Part shown: in pieces, positions 9,191 to 16,695 of the stretch
Layout: each line of letters opens with the position of its first letter
Position numbering within the stretch: the stretch's first letter is position 1
NCBI RefSeq assembly: GCF_042682785.1
Contig: NZ_JBHUIB010000012.1
Location: 682,001-746,000, forward strand
DNA from: Thalassotalea_F euphylliae
Lineage (GTDB): Bacteria > Pseudomonadota > Gammaproteobacteria > Enterobacterales > Alteromonadaceae
Direction: 5' to 3'
Length of the DNA stretch: 64,000 nt
The notes under the pieces: model-generated
The model's database searches: none
What the model was told of the DNA's origin: nothing
What the model saw: the letters and a program-made list of their open reading frames with translations, nothing else
Program-made: the position numbers and the translations under genes

Positions 9191-9943
9191 ATGAAAATTT
9201 TATTGAGTAATGACGATGGTGTGCATGCACCAGGCATTAAAGTGTTGTACGAAGAGCTCGCTAAATTTGCTGAGGTGACACTAGTTGCGCCTGATAGAAA
9301 CTGCAGTGGCGCGAGTAACTCTCTTACTTTGCTTAACCCATTAAGAGCCCAAAAACTAGATAACGGTTTTATTTCTGTTAACGGCACCCCTACAGACTCT
9401 GTTCATCTTGCATTGAGTCAATTGATGGATCCTCTTCCTGATCTTGTCGTTGCTGGTATAAACAATGGTGCCAACTTGGGCGATGATACCTTGTATTCTG
9501 GTACGGTAGCAGCAGCAGCAGAAGGCAGGCATATGGGGTTGCCTGCAGTAGCCGTTTCTTTGGTCGGTAAATCGGAAGGCAACTATGAGACTGCCGCTGT
9601 CATTGCAGCCAATATCATTAAACGATTAAAGGCGCACCCTTTACCAGCAGACCAAATTCTCAATATCAATGTGCCGGATGTACCTTTAGCGGATATTGAA
9701 GGTATTCAAGTGACACGGTTAGGCCATCGTCACAAAGCGGAAACGATGAAGAGTATGGAAGACCCTTGGGGTCGTTCGATTTACTGGTATGGTTCGTTGG
9801 GTAAAGAGCTTGACGCAGGGCCTGGGACAGATTTTAATGCCGTAGCAAATAATTATGCATCGGTCACGCCGTTGACTGTGGATATGACTGCATATAAAAG
9901 TATGGAGCAGATGACAGCCTGGATGAGTGAAGTAGAAGTATGA
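9191..9943 (+). CDS. surE: 5'/3'-nucleotidase SurE
   Basis: Metal-dependent phosphatase acting on nucleoside monophosphates, linked to stationary-phase survival. The metal-binding LLSNDDGVHAPG is at the N-terminus, with APDRNCSGASNS, the INNGANLGDDTLYSGTVAAA signature and VNGTPTDSVHLAL. I chose the ATG at 9191 (250 residues); an upstream in-frame GTG at 9179 would add four residues, but MKILLSNDDG is the usual SurE beginning and GGAAG precedes the ATG. Its end overlaps the pcm start (ATGA). Confidence 0.97.
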   Translation: MKILLSNDDGVHAPGIKVLYEELAKFAEVTLVAPDRNCSGASNSLTLLNPLRAQKLDNGFISVNGTPTDSVHLALSQLMDPLPDLVVAGINNGANLGDDTLYSGTVAAAAEGRHMGLPAVAVSLVGKSEGNYETAAVIAANIIKRLKAHPLPADQILNINVPDVPLADIEGIQVTRLGHRHKAETMKSMEDPWGRSIYWYGSLGKELDAGPGTDFNAVANNYASVTPLTVDMTAYKSMEQMTAWMSEVEV

Positions 9944-10602
9944 ATGTCAAAGTAGGAAGCAGTATTGGCGGAAAATCTGGGCGAAGTGGTGAGTTACTTG
10001 CTCAAAAGCTGTATCAAGAGGGAATCACTAATCAGGATGTTTTACGCGCTATTGCAATGTCACCAAGGCATATTTTTGTGCCTGAAATTCTTGCCCACAA
10101 AGCCTATGAAAATACAGCACTTCCCATAGGGCAAGGACAAACAATTTCGCAACCTTATATTGTCGCAAGAATGTCAGAACTCATCCTTGCAGATGGTGTG
10201 CCAGAGAGTGTTCTAGAAATAGGCACAGGCTCTGGTTATCAAACATCAATTCTTGGGCAACTCGTCAGCAAAGTCTATTCTGTTGAACGTATCAAATCTT
10301 TGCAATGGCAAGCAAAACGCCGTCTACGGGCTATGGACTTGCATAATGTATCAATGAAACATGGTGACGGTTGGCAAGGCTGGGAAAGCAAAGGTCCATA
10401 TCAAGCCATTGTCGTGACAGCCGCACCCTCTTCAGTTCCTCAGGCGCTTTTATCGCAGCTTGCTGATGGCGGTCGCATGATTATTCCTGTGGGCGACCAA
10501 GCGCAAGTGCTTAAGCTGATTACACGTGAAGGGGATGCATTTAAAGAACAGCAAATAGAAGCAGTGCGCTTCGTACCACTGGTACCTGGAGAGTTACTGT
10601 GA
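9940..10602 (+). CDS. pcm: protein-L-isoaspartate O-methyltransferase
   Basis: Methylates isoaspartyl residues in damaged proteins with S-adenosylmethionine, starting repair. The 220-residue protein has the TISQPYIVARM substrate motif, SAM motif I LEIGTGSGYQTSIL, the conserved VYSVERI and the late VVTAAPSSVPQALLSQL and MIIPVG. The surE-pcm pair with a 4-bp overlap is the standard arrangement, and both serve survival under stress together with rpoS downstream. Confidence 0.97.
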   Translation: MNVKVGSSIGGKSGRSGELLAQKLYQEGITNQDVLRAIAMSPRHIFVPEILAHKAYENTALPIGQGQTISQPYIVARMSELILADGVPESVLEIGTGSGYQTSILGQLVSKVYSVERIKSLQWQAKRRLRAMDLHNVSMKHGDGWQGWESKGPYQAIVVTAAPSSVPQALLSQLADGGRMIIPVGDQAQVLKLITREGDAFKEQQIEAVRFVPLVPGELL

Positions 10603-11180
10603 AGATTTTTTCAGCCTTATATGATTGGACTCTCAAGTGGGCAGAGCATAAATTAGCGCCACGTATTCTTGCTGTCATCACATTTGCCGAGTCTGTATTC
10701 TTTCCTATTCCGCCAGACGTTTTACTTGCCCCTATGGTACTAGCTAAACCACAAAAAGCATGGTTTTATGCCACGTTGACAACCATGGCATCGGTAATTG
10801 GCGGAGTCGTTGGCTATGTGTTGGGGTATTTCATGTTTGATGCGTGGATTCAGCCCATCATTACGGAGATTGGCTATCAGGCGAAAATGGACCAAGCGAT
10901 TGCATGGTTTGAAGAATGGGGCGTTTGGGTAGTATTCCTTGCTGGTTTCTCACCAATTCCTTACAAAGTCTTCACCTTAAGTGCGGGCTTCTTAAACATG
11001 ATGTTCTTACCATTTTTACTCGCATCTTTTGTCGGTCGTGGTATGCGTTTCTTCCTTGTTGCAGGTCTAGTAAAGTGGGGCGGTGCGCGTATGGAACAAA
11101 AATTACGACAATGGGTCGATATTATTGGCTGGGGTTTGGTAGCATTAATCGTCGTTGCTTACGTTATTTATAAAGCATAA
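10599..11180 (+). CDS. yqaA: YqaA family DedA-like membrane protein
   Basis: A 193-residue inner-membrane protein with several transmembrane helices. SNARE-associated/DedA features are visible: FAESVFFPIPPDVLLAPM near the N-terminus, GGVVGYVLGYFMF, and GFSPIPYKVFTLSAGFLNM. DedA-superfamily proteins are implicated in membrane lipid transport and homeostasis, but the YqaA substrate is unknown. It starts with GTG overlapping the pcm stop (GTGA). A YqaA gene between pcm and nlpD is usual in Vibrionales and Alteromonadales. Confidence 0.88.
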   Translation: MKIFSALYDWTLKWAEHKLAPRILAVITFAESVFFPIPPDVLLAPMVLAKPQKAWFYATLTTMASVIGGVVGYVLGYFMFDAWIQPIITEIGYQAKMDQAIAWFEEWGVWVVFLAGFSPIPYKVFTLSAGFLNMMFLPFLLASFVGRGMRFFLVAGLVKWGGARMEQKLRQWVDIIGWGLVALIVVAYVIYKA

Positions 11181-11223
11181 TTATTCACGACTAGTTCAAA
11201 ACAGAAGGTGTAGCTTTTACAGG

Positions 11224-12063
11224 ATGTTTAAACGTCATTACGTTACATTAATCATGTTAAGTTTTATGGTGTTTGGCTGTAGTTCACGCCATACGCCTGC
11301 ACCTGTTGTGGAGTCAAAAACAACAGTAAGCGTTGGCAGTAAAACAAAGTCGAGCATCAAATCGAGTACTTACCAGGTCAAAAAAGGTGAAACGCTTTAC
11401 TCCATTGCTTTTCGTGCCAGTAGCGACGTACGCACTATTGCATCACTGAACAATTTGGCTCCTCCTTATCGTATATTCCCTGGTCAAAAACTAAAAATTA
11501 GCGGATCTCCGAGCAAGCCTAGAGCGAATAAGCCTTCAGCTAAAAATTCGACTAAAAGCTCTGGTACAACCACCAAAAACAGTAATAAAAAACCTATTGC
11601 AACGAATAAAAAGCAGGAGTATGGTAAAACTGCAAGTGGGCAAAAAACAAGCAAAAAACCTACTGCAACGGCTAGTAACTTTTCGCAAAAAATAAGGCGG
11701 TGGTTATGGCCAAATCAAGGGAAAGTAATTGCAACTTTCTCGACTGCTCCCCAAGGAAACAAGGGGATCGACATCGCCGGAAACCGAGGTGATCGGATAA
11801 AGGCGGCAGCTGATGGGCGTGTAGTATACGCAGGTAGCGCGTTGCGTGGATATGGCAACCTAGTCATCATCAAACACAACGATGATTACCTAAGTGCATA
11901 TGCCCACAATGACCAGATTTTGGTTAAAGAGCAGCAAGCCGTTAAAGCGGGTGATGTTATAGCTAAGATGGGGGATTCAGACGCGCAAAGAGTCATGCTT
12001 CATTTTGAAGTTCGCTTTCGTGGAAAATCTGTAAATCCTTTGAAGTACTTACCAAAACGTTAG
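11224..12063 (+). CDS. nlpD: murein hydrolase activator NlpD, lipoprotein
   Basis: Outer-membrane lipoprotein that activates the septal amidase AmiC. The start at 11224 gives a lipoprotein signal ending at the lipobox FGC (MFKRHYVTLIMLSFMVFGCSS). A LysM domain follows (YQVKKGETLYSIAFRASSDV to GQKLKISG), then a low-complexity K/T/S/N linker and a C-terminal M23/LytM domain beginning GIDIAGNRGD. The LytM domain lacks the full set of zinc-binding histidines (GIDIAG rather than a G-x-D-H-type site), as in known non-catalytic NlpD and EnvC. Directly upstream of rpoS; in E. coli the main rpoS promoter lies within nlpD. Confidence 0.95.
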   Translation: MFKRHYVTLIMLSFMVFGCSSRHTPAPVVESKTTVSVGSKTKSSIKSSTYQVKKGETLYSIAFRASSDVRTIASLNNLAPPYRIFPGQKLKISGSPSKPRANKPSAKNSTKSSGTTTKNSNKKPIATNKKQEYGKTASGQKTSKKPTATASNFSQKIRRWLWPNQGKVIATFSTAPQGNKGIDIAGNRGDRIKAAADGRVVYAGSALRGYGNLVIIKHNDDYLSAYAHNDQILVKEQQAVKAGDVIAKMGDSDAQRVMLHFEVRFRGKSVNPLKYLPKR

Positions 12064-12146
12064 TTTAAAAAACAAGAATAACAATGGAGTTATTGTGAAT
12101 ATTTAGTCGTTAATGAATTTAGCTTTAGCTAGTTGGGAGAAGTGTT

Positions 12147-13076
12147 ATGGGCTTAGAAAAAGAAATCGACGAAGTAGCCGTTGAAGCAAGCACATCGGAT
12201 ACGGAAACTTCAGTAAAATCTCAGGAAGAGACAACAACAAGCTTAGATGCAACACAACTGTATTTAAGTGAAATTGGATTTTCTCCATTACTTTCAGCAG
12301 AAGAAGAAGTCTATTTTTCGCGAAAAGCGTTAAAAGGCTGTGAAAAATCGCGTAAGCGAATGATTGAAAGTAACCTTCGACTAGTAGTGAAAATTGCACG
12401 ACGATATAACAATCGAGGACTCCCGCTTCTAGACCTTATTGAAGAAGGCAATCTTGGCCTTATCCGCGCAGTGGAAAAGTTTGACCCTGAGCGTGGATTC
12501 AGATTCTCAACATACGCAACTTGGTGGATTCGTCAAACGATTGAACGTGCCATCATGAACCAAACGCGCACTATTCGTTTACCTATTCACGTAGTAAAAG
12601 AGTTGAACATTTATTTACGTGCATCTCGTGAGCTCGTGCAAAAGCTAGATCATGAGCCAACAGCGGAAGAAATCGCGAAAGCATTAGATAAACCCGTTGC
12701 AGATGTCAGTAAGATGCTTCGTTTAAACGAACGAATTACATCTGTCGACACACCTTTTGGCGGAGACTCTGATAAAGCGTTATTAGATGTTATCCCTGAT
12801 GAGAAAGGTTCAGGCCCAGAGAGCGACTTACAAACAAAAGATTTGAATAATAATATTGTTGAATGGCTTAACGAACTAAACAGCAAGCAGCGCGAAGTAC
12901 TTGCGCGTCGTTTCGGTTTAATGGGGTATGAAGCGGCAACACTAGAGGATGTTGGCACTGAGATAGGGTTAACGCGAGAACGCGTTCGCCAGATTCAAGT
13001 AGAGGCATTAAAGCGTCTTCGCGACATTCTTAGCCAACAGAACTTGTCAATCGAATCAATTTTCCAAGAGCAGTAA
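12147..13076 (+). CDS. rpoS: RNA polymerase sigma factor RpoS
   Basis: Stationary-phase and general stress sigma factor. The 309-residue protein has an acidic, S/T-rich N-terminus, region 1.2 (DATQLYLSEIGFSPLL), region 2 with RYNNRGLPLLDLIEEGNLGL and RFSTYATWWIRQTIERA, region 3 and the region 4 helix-turn-helix TLEDVGTEIGLTRERVRQIQVEALKRLR. The ribosome site TTGGGAGAA precedes the ATG. The 83-bp nlpD-rpoS gap contains a short hairpin (AATAAC and GTTATT near 12075-12092). Confidence 0.98.
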   Translation: MGLEKEIDEVAVEASTSDTETSVKSQEETTTSLDATQLYLSEIGFSPLLSAEEEVYFSRKALKGCEKSRKRMIESNLRLVVKIARRYNNRGLPLLDLIEEGNLGLIRAVEKFDPERGFRFSTYATWWIRQTIERAIMNQTRTIRLPIHVVKELNIYLRASRELVQKLDHEPTAEEIAKALDKPVADVSKMLRLNERITSVDTPFGGDSDKALLDVIPDEKGSGPESDLQTKDLNNNIVEWLNELNSKQREVLARRFGLMGYEAATLEDVGTEIGLTRERVRQIQVEALKRLRDILSQQNLSIESIFQEQ

Positions 13077-13091
13077 CAAACATTACCAACA

Positions 13092-13120
13092 AAAAAAGCC
13101 AGCGGTTTGCTGGCTTTTTT
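13092..13120. terminator. terminator after rpoS
   Basis: AAAAAAGCCAGC, loop GGTTT, GCTGGCTTTTTT. Symmetric, so it can serve both rpoS and the convergent VOC gene. The stem sequence is the same as that of the terminator after eno. Confidence 0.9.
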
Positions 13121-13139
13121 ATTGGGTGGCGCGACACTT

Positions 13140-13481
13140 TTAGGTTGACGATAACGATTGAATTGAAATAGGTAGTCCGTCTGGCGATTGAGTAAAAAAT
13201 ATTTTTTCTCCGTGCTGCTCGAACGGGCCTTGCAGCTCTACACCATGCTCTCTTGCGTGTTGTGCGTAATAGTTAATATCATCAACAATTATTTGAAGCA
13301 TAGTGCCGGCTGGCATTTCATCGTTTTGTTGCCAAATCTCAACCCAACTTTCCCCAGCATCGAAAATAGCACCGTTACCACAGTCGACATCCTTCTGTTT
13401 GACACCAATATCATTAAGTAATTGAATGAATTTTTCAGATTGTTCTGTGACATGGCAAAAGCGAATAGACTTAACAGTCAT
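13140..13481 (-). CDS. VOC family (glyoxalase-like) protein
   Basis: A 113-residue single-module vicinal-oxygen-chelate protein starting MTVKSIRFCHVTEQSEKFIQLL. The beta-alpha-beta-beta-beta pattern is readable: an N-terminal strand with a possible metal-ligand His (FCH), SWVEIW in the middle and FFTQSPDGLPISIQS at the end, which matches the common C-terminal DPDG motif of VOC proteins. No substrate can be assigned. It is convergent with rpoS. Confidence 0.75.
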   Translation of the reverse strand: MTVKSIRFCHVTEQSEKFIQLLNDIGVKQKDVDCGNGAIFDAGESWVEIWQQNDEMPAGTMLQIIVDDINYYAQHAREHGVELQGPFEQHGEKIFFTQSPDGLPISIQSLSST

Positions 13482-13520
13482 GCTATTTCCTTAGCTGATG
13501 ATGTTGGTATGAAATGATAA

Positions 13521-14156
13521 CTATAGCTCAGCGTCACCGAGCCATAGATATCCAAATAGACCAAACAACAATATCCAAATCACTAGTGGTATCAGGCTGT
13601 TTTTGAATGTTATAGCTTGTGAGGTATTTACATCATCAGACTTGCCAGTCAACATTGTCTTAATGACATTGTCACCGCGCCAACTGTGAATGATAGCTGC
13701 GATGACATGGATGCCAATCAACGCAAGTAAAATATCAAAGTTACTGTGATGCAAACTATCCATTTTCTCGGCGAAGTCTTCACTAACACTATATATAAAT
13801 GGCCCTTCTGCAAAGACGTCGTCAGTTGCAAATAGCCCTGTAAATAGTTGTATACCCAGAGAAATGATCAGCGCTATTACCATATATCCGGTAATAGGAT
13901 TGTGACCAGGGTGTGGTTTATGTGGTTGCTTTAACCACTTAAATGCGGTTACAGGAGACTTAATGAACTTGTGAAATTGGTTTGTTTCACTGCCAATCAC
14001 TCCCCATATCATGCGCGTTATCCATAAAGCTAACATCAGGTAAGCACAAATAAAATGGGTTTCAAAATCACCTTCAGTACCGGTGTACCATAATAAAGCC
14101 AGCAATATTAGCTGGCTTGTATGGTAGATTTGGGTAAAGTAGTCCCAAATTCGCAT
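13521..14156 (-). CDS. cytochrome b561 family membrane protein
   Basis: A 211-residue integral membrane protein with about four transmembrane helices and the prokaryotic cytochrome b561/Ni-Fe-hydrogenase-type b fold. Candidate haem-ligand histidines are YHTSQL near the N-terminus, FETHFICAYL, and HVIAAIIHSWRG in the fourth helix. It lies 17 bp after the cytochrome b562-like gene and probably forms an electron-transfer unit with it: membrane diheme cytochrome plus periplasmic cytochrome. Donor and acceptor cannot be told from the sequence. Confidence 0.85.
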   Translation of the reverse strand: MRIWDYFTQIYHTSQLILLALLWYTGTEGDFETHFICAYLMLALWITRMIWGVIGSETNQFHKFIKSPVTAFKWLKQPHKPHPGHNPITGYMVIALIISLGIQLFTGLFATDDVFAEGPFIYSVSEDFAEKMDSLHHSNFDILLALIGIHVIAAIIHSWRGDNVIKTMLTGKSDDVNTSQAITFKNSLIPLVIWILLFGLFGYLWLGDAEL

Positions 14157-14173
14157 TCTATATCTCCTGACGA

Positions 14174-14605
14174 CTAGTCGTCACAGTCCATTTTGAATGC
14201 TTTGTGGCCTTTTTTGGCTGACTTACCAATTTTACCCAGTGCTGCTTTAATTGCTGCAGGATCTTTTGCTGCAATAAGTTCTTCAACTGATTGTTTTAAA
14301 AAGCCCATACCCTTTTGGTATTTCTCGTAATCAGCTTGCTGGGTTGCGTCTAACTCTTTTTTATCGCTAATTGCTAGAGGCACGTAACTGTCAGCTTTTT
14401 CTACTTGTGCAAGTAGTTTCTGCGCAGTTTCGTTTAACGTTGCCATATCACCTGTTTTAGCAGCTTTCTTGATGACTTTCATTTGGTCTTTCATATTACC
14501 CATGATGTCAGCTAAATCGGTTTTACCGCACATTGGATGAGCAGCCATTGCTGGCATTGCAAACAGGAAAGAAGCTAGCGCTACAGAAATTGTGGTCTTT
14601 TTCAT
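14174..14605 (-). CDS. cytochrome b562 family periplasmic protein
   Basis: A 143-residue secreted four-helix protein. The signal peptide ends near AMPAMA/AHP. The mature protein fits cytochrome b562, where Met near the start of helix 1 and His near the end of helix 4 bind haem: candidate residues are Met in MGNMKDQMKVI and His in KKGHKAFKMDC. Two cysteines (HPMCGK and MDCDD) could form a disulfide joining the ends. First gene of the pair with the b561 protein, with its promoter in the 394-bp gap upstream. Confidence 0.8.
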   Translation of the reverse strand: MKKTTISVALASFLFAMPAMAAHPMCGKTDLADIMGNMKDQMKVIKKAAKTGDMATLNETAQKLLAQVEKADSYVPLAISDKKELDATQQADYEKYQKGMGFLKQSVEELIAAKDPAAIKAALGKIGKSAKKGHKAFKMDCDD

Positions 14606-14999
14606 TATTATCTTCCAAGCATAATGTTTTTATGAAGTCGCCTCATACTAAGGAGCTTTTCATCAGTTCGCAATAAAACATAAAAATCTTTACAAAATTA
14701 GCGACGCCTTTACGTACTTCTTGTCATCAAATTGTCTTTTTTGATGAATTCTTTTACTACGAACAAATGTCTAGATGAATAATAGTTGTATACAAAGTCG
14801 ATTTGTACATTTGGTGAACCAGTGTTAAACATCCGTTTTTAATGGTTTTGAATAATACCTGTAATCTGCATGTAACTTTGCGTAAACAAAAAGTACATAT
14901 TTCTAAAACATTTCTGTCATTTTTGCTCCGTAGCATGTCCGCAAATTTTTATAAATACATGCAAATGTAAACACTAAACACTGCGGAGCAGATAACAAA
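14606..14999. other. 394-bp divergent intergenic region
   Basis: No gene is visible. The region is A+T rich and must hold divergent promoters for the cytochrome b562 gene (left) and the beta-helix lipoprotein gene (right). On the right side TATAAA at 14950-14955 could be a -10. TGCTCCG at 14924-14930 is the exact inverse of CGGAGCA at 14984-14990, the latter containing the GGAG ribosome site of the lipoprotein gene. Confidence 0.5.
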
Positions 15000-16616
15000 A
15001 TGCAAACCTCTAAAATCTTAAAAGTAAGTGCTGTAGCTTGTGCAATCGCGTTAGCGGGTTGTGACGGTGACATCAAAGTTCAACCAACTGTTAACGACAA
15101 CAGCGTGAACGACTCTAACAACACAATCACTAACCCACCGACAACGACTCCTGATCCAGTTGAAAACATCTGTGCTTCATACGGCGAAGGCGACGATATG
15201 AAACAAGGTACAGTGACAGCTGATGGTGACTGTAGCTACGGTTTAAGCTTTGCTTCTAAGAGCATTGAAATTACTGAAGACTTAACGCTAGCTTCGTTAC
15301 CTAACGGCGGTGTTCACATCTTCGAATCTGCTCTACAAATGGGTGCTGACTGTGACACAACAACGTCATGTTCAATCGAAACAAACGGCCCAACGTTAAC
15401 TGTTGAAGCGGGTGCTACTGTTGCATTCCGTTCTGGTGAAGCATTATTACGTATCGGTCGTGGTGCGGATATCCAAGCTGTTGGTACTATGGCTGCACCA
15501 ATTACATTCACATCTACTTCAGCTATCCCACACTTAGACGTAGTAGGTAAAGGTCCTAGCCCGTTCGGTGATTGGGCTGGTATCGTTGTTAACGGTCTTG
15601 GCATCACTGACCAATGTACGGACGAAGAGCGTAATGCAGGTACATGTAATGCTGAGTCAGAAGGTGACGGCTCTCTATACGGTGGCGGTGACAACACTGA
15701 TAGCTCTGGCGCAATTAAGTACACTAAAATCAACTATGCTGGTTCAGGCCCAATTGATGGCGGTGACGGTAACGACTTCAACTCATTACTATTAAATGCC
15801 GTTGGTTCAGGTACTGAAATCGACTTCATCCACATTCACCAAGGTTACGATGACGGTATCGAGTTCTTCGGTGGTGCAGTGGATATCAAGCACATTGTTG
15901 TTACTGAAAACCAAGATGACGCTATCGACATCGACGCTGGCTGGCAAGGTCAAGGTCAATTCATCTTCATCACTCACGGTGATGCAGAGTTTGACGGTGT
16001 AATGTCTCCTATGGGTAACCACGGTTTCGAAACTGATGGTAAGAAAGGTACTACATCTGAACAAGCACCTGTTTCTAACGCTCAATTAGCAAACATCACG
16101 TTTATCGGCTCTGACCAACTTTCAGTTCGTGACGGTGACCCTTCACGCGCAGTTAAGTTCGACGACGGCATCAAATCAATGTACTACAACGCTTTATTCA
16201 TTAAGCCTGACTTAGTAGTAACTGACCCAGCTAGCGACGACGGTTGTGTTGTATTCTCTGGCGACGGTCAAATTAATGCATCTGCAAACAGCTTTAACAA
16301 CACTGTTTTAGCGTGTGCTCAAGACTTCGTAGCTGGCGACACTGCAGTATTTGATGACGCAGACACAGACTCTCCAGGCCAAACACGTGCTCAGTGGTTA
16401 GCGCAAGGTACTGGTAACGAGAGCGTAGGTGCAATGACTGTTCTTCAAGCTGACGGTATCCGTGCTGACAGTGCATCATTCACAGCTACTCCAGCGGCTT
16501 CTTTACCAGAAGGTATGGATGCTGCAGCATTTATCGGTGCTGTTGACTACACAGATACGTCAAGTGATTGGTACAACTGGGTTAACACGGCATTAACTGC
16601 TGCTGCAAACGACTAA
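15000..16616 (+). CDS. beta-helix outer-membrane lipoprotein paired with a TonB receptor
   Basis: A 538-residue lipoprotein: the signal ends with the lipobox ALAGC (about residues 17-21), followed by an N/T/P-rich linker. The body has right-handed beta-helix character: repeated short strands, PITFTSTSAIPHLD, GDWAGIVVNGLG, IDFIHIHQGYDDGIEFFGG and HIVVTENQDDAIDIDAGW, many Asp/Gly/Asn turns and few Cys pairs. No catalytic motif is apparent. Codon use is biased like that of eno, suggesting high expression. It is followed by a terminator and then a TonB-dependent receptor gene, suggesting a surface ligand-binding or processing partner (inference). The ligand is unknown. Confidence 0.75.
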   Translation: MQTSKILKVSAVACAIALAGCDGDIKVQPTVNDNSVNDSNNTITNPPTTTPDPVENICASYGEGDDMKQGTVTADGDCSYGLSFASKSIEITEDLTLASLPNGGVHIFESALQMGADCDTTTSCSIETNGPTLTVEAGATVAFRSGEALLRIGRGADIQAVGTMAAPITFTSTSAIPHLDVVGKGPSPFGDWAGIVVNGLGITDQCTDEERNAGTCNAESEGDGSLYGGGDNTDSSGAIKYTKINYAGSGPIDGGDGNDFNSLLLNAVGSGTEIDFIHIHQGYDDGIEFFGGAVDIKHIVVTENQDDAIDIDAGWQGQGQFIFITHGDAEFDGVMSPMGNHGFETDGKKGTTSEQAPVSNAQLANITFIGSDQLSVRDGDPSRAVKFDDGIKSMYYNALFIKPDLVVTDPASDDGCVVFSGDGQINASANSFNNTVLACAQDFVAGDTAVFDDADTDSPGQTRAQWLAQGTGNESVGAMTVLQADGIRADSASFTATPAASLPEGMDAAAFIGAVDYTDTSSDWYNWVNTALTAAAND

Positions 16617-16638
16617 TTCTTGCAATTAGAAAGCTGAG

Positions 16639-16665
16639 ATAGGCGCTGCGAAGCGCCTATTTTTT
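16639..16665 (+). terminator. terminator between lipoprotein and TonB receptor genes
   Basis: ATAGGCGCT, 4-nt loop, AGCGCCTAT and a T run. It lies within the 79-bp gap, so receptor expression may come from partial read-through, giving more lipoprotein than receptor. Confidence 0.8.
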
Positions 16666-16695
16666 AAAAAATTAATGCAAGAAAAGGGTATGAGA

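Noticed and set aside
13521..14605. Nickel-iron hydrogenase module
   Set aside because: The b561-type protein is partnered with a b562-like protein and no hydrogenase subunit is present.
16675..16695. Start of the TonB receptor at 16675 or 16690
   Set aside because: No ribosome site at a suitable distance; the AAAGGG site is placed for the ATG at 16696.
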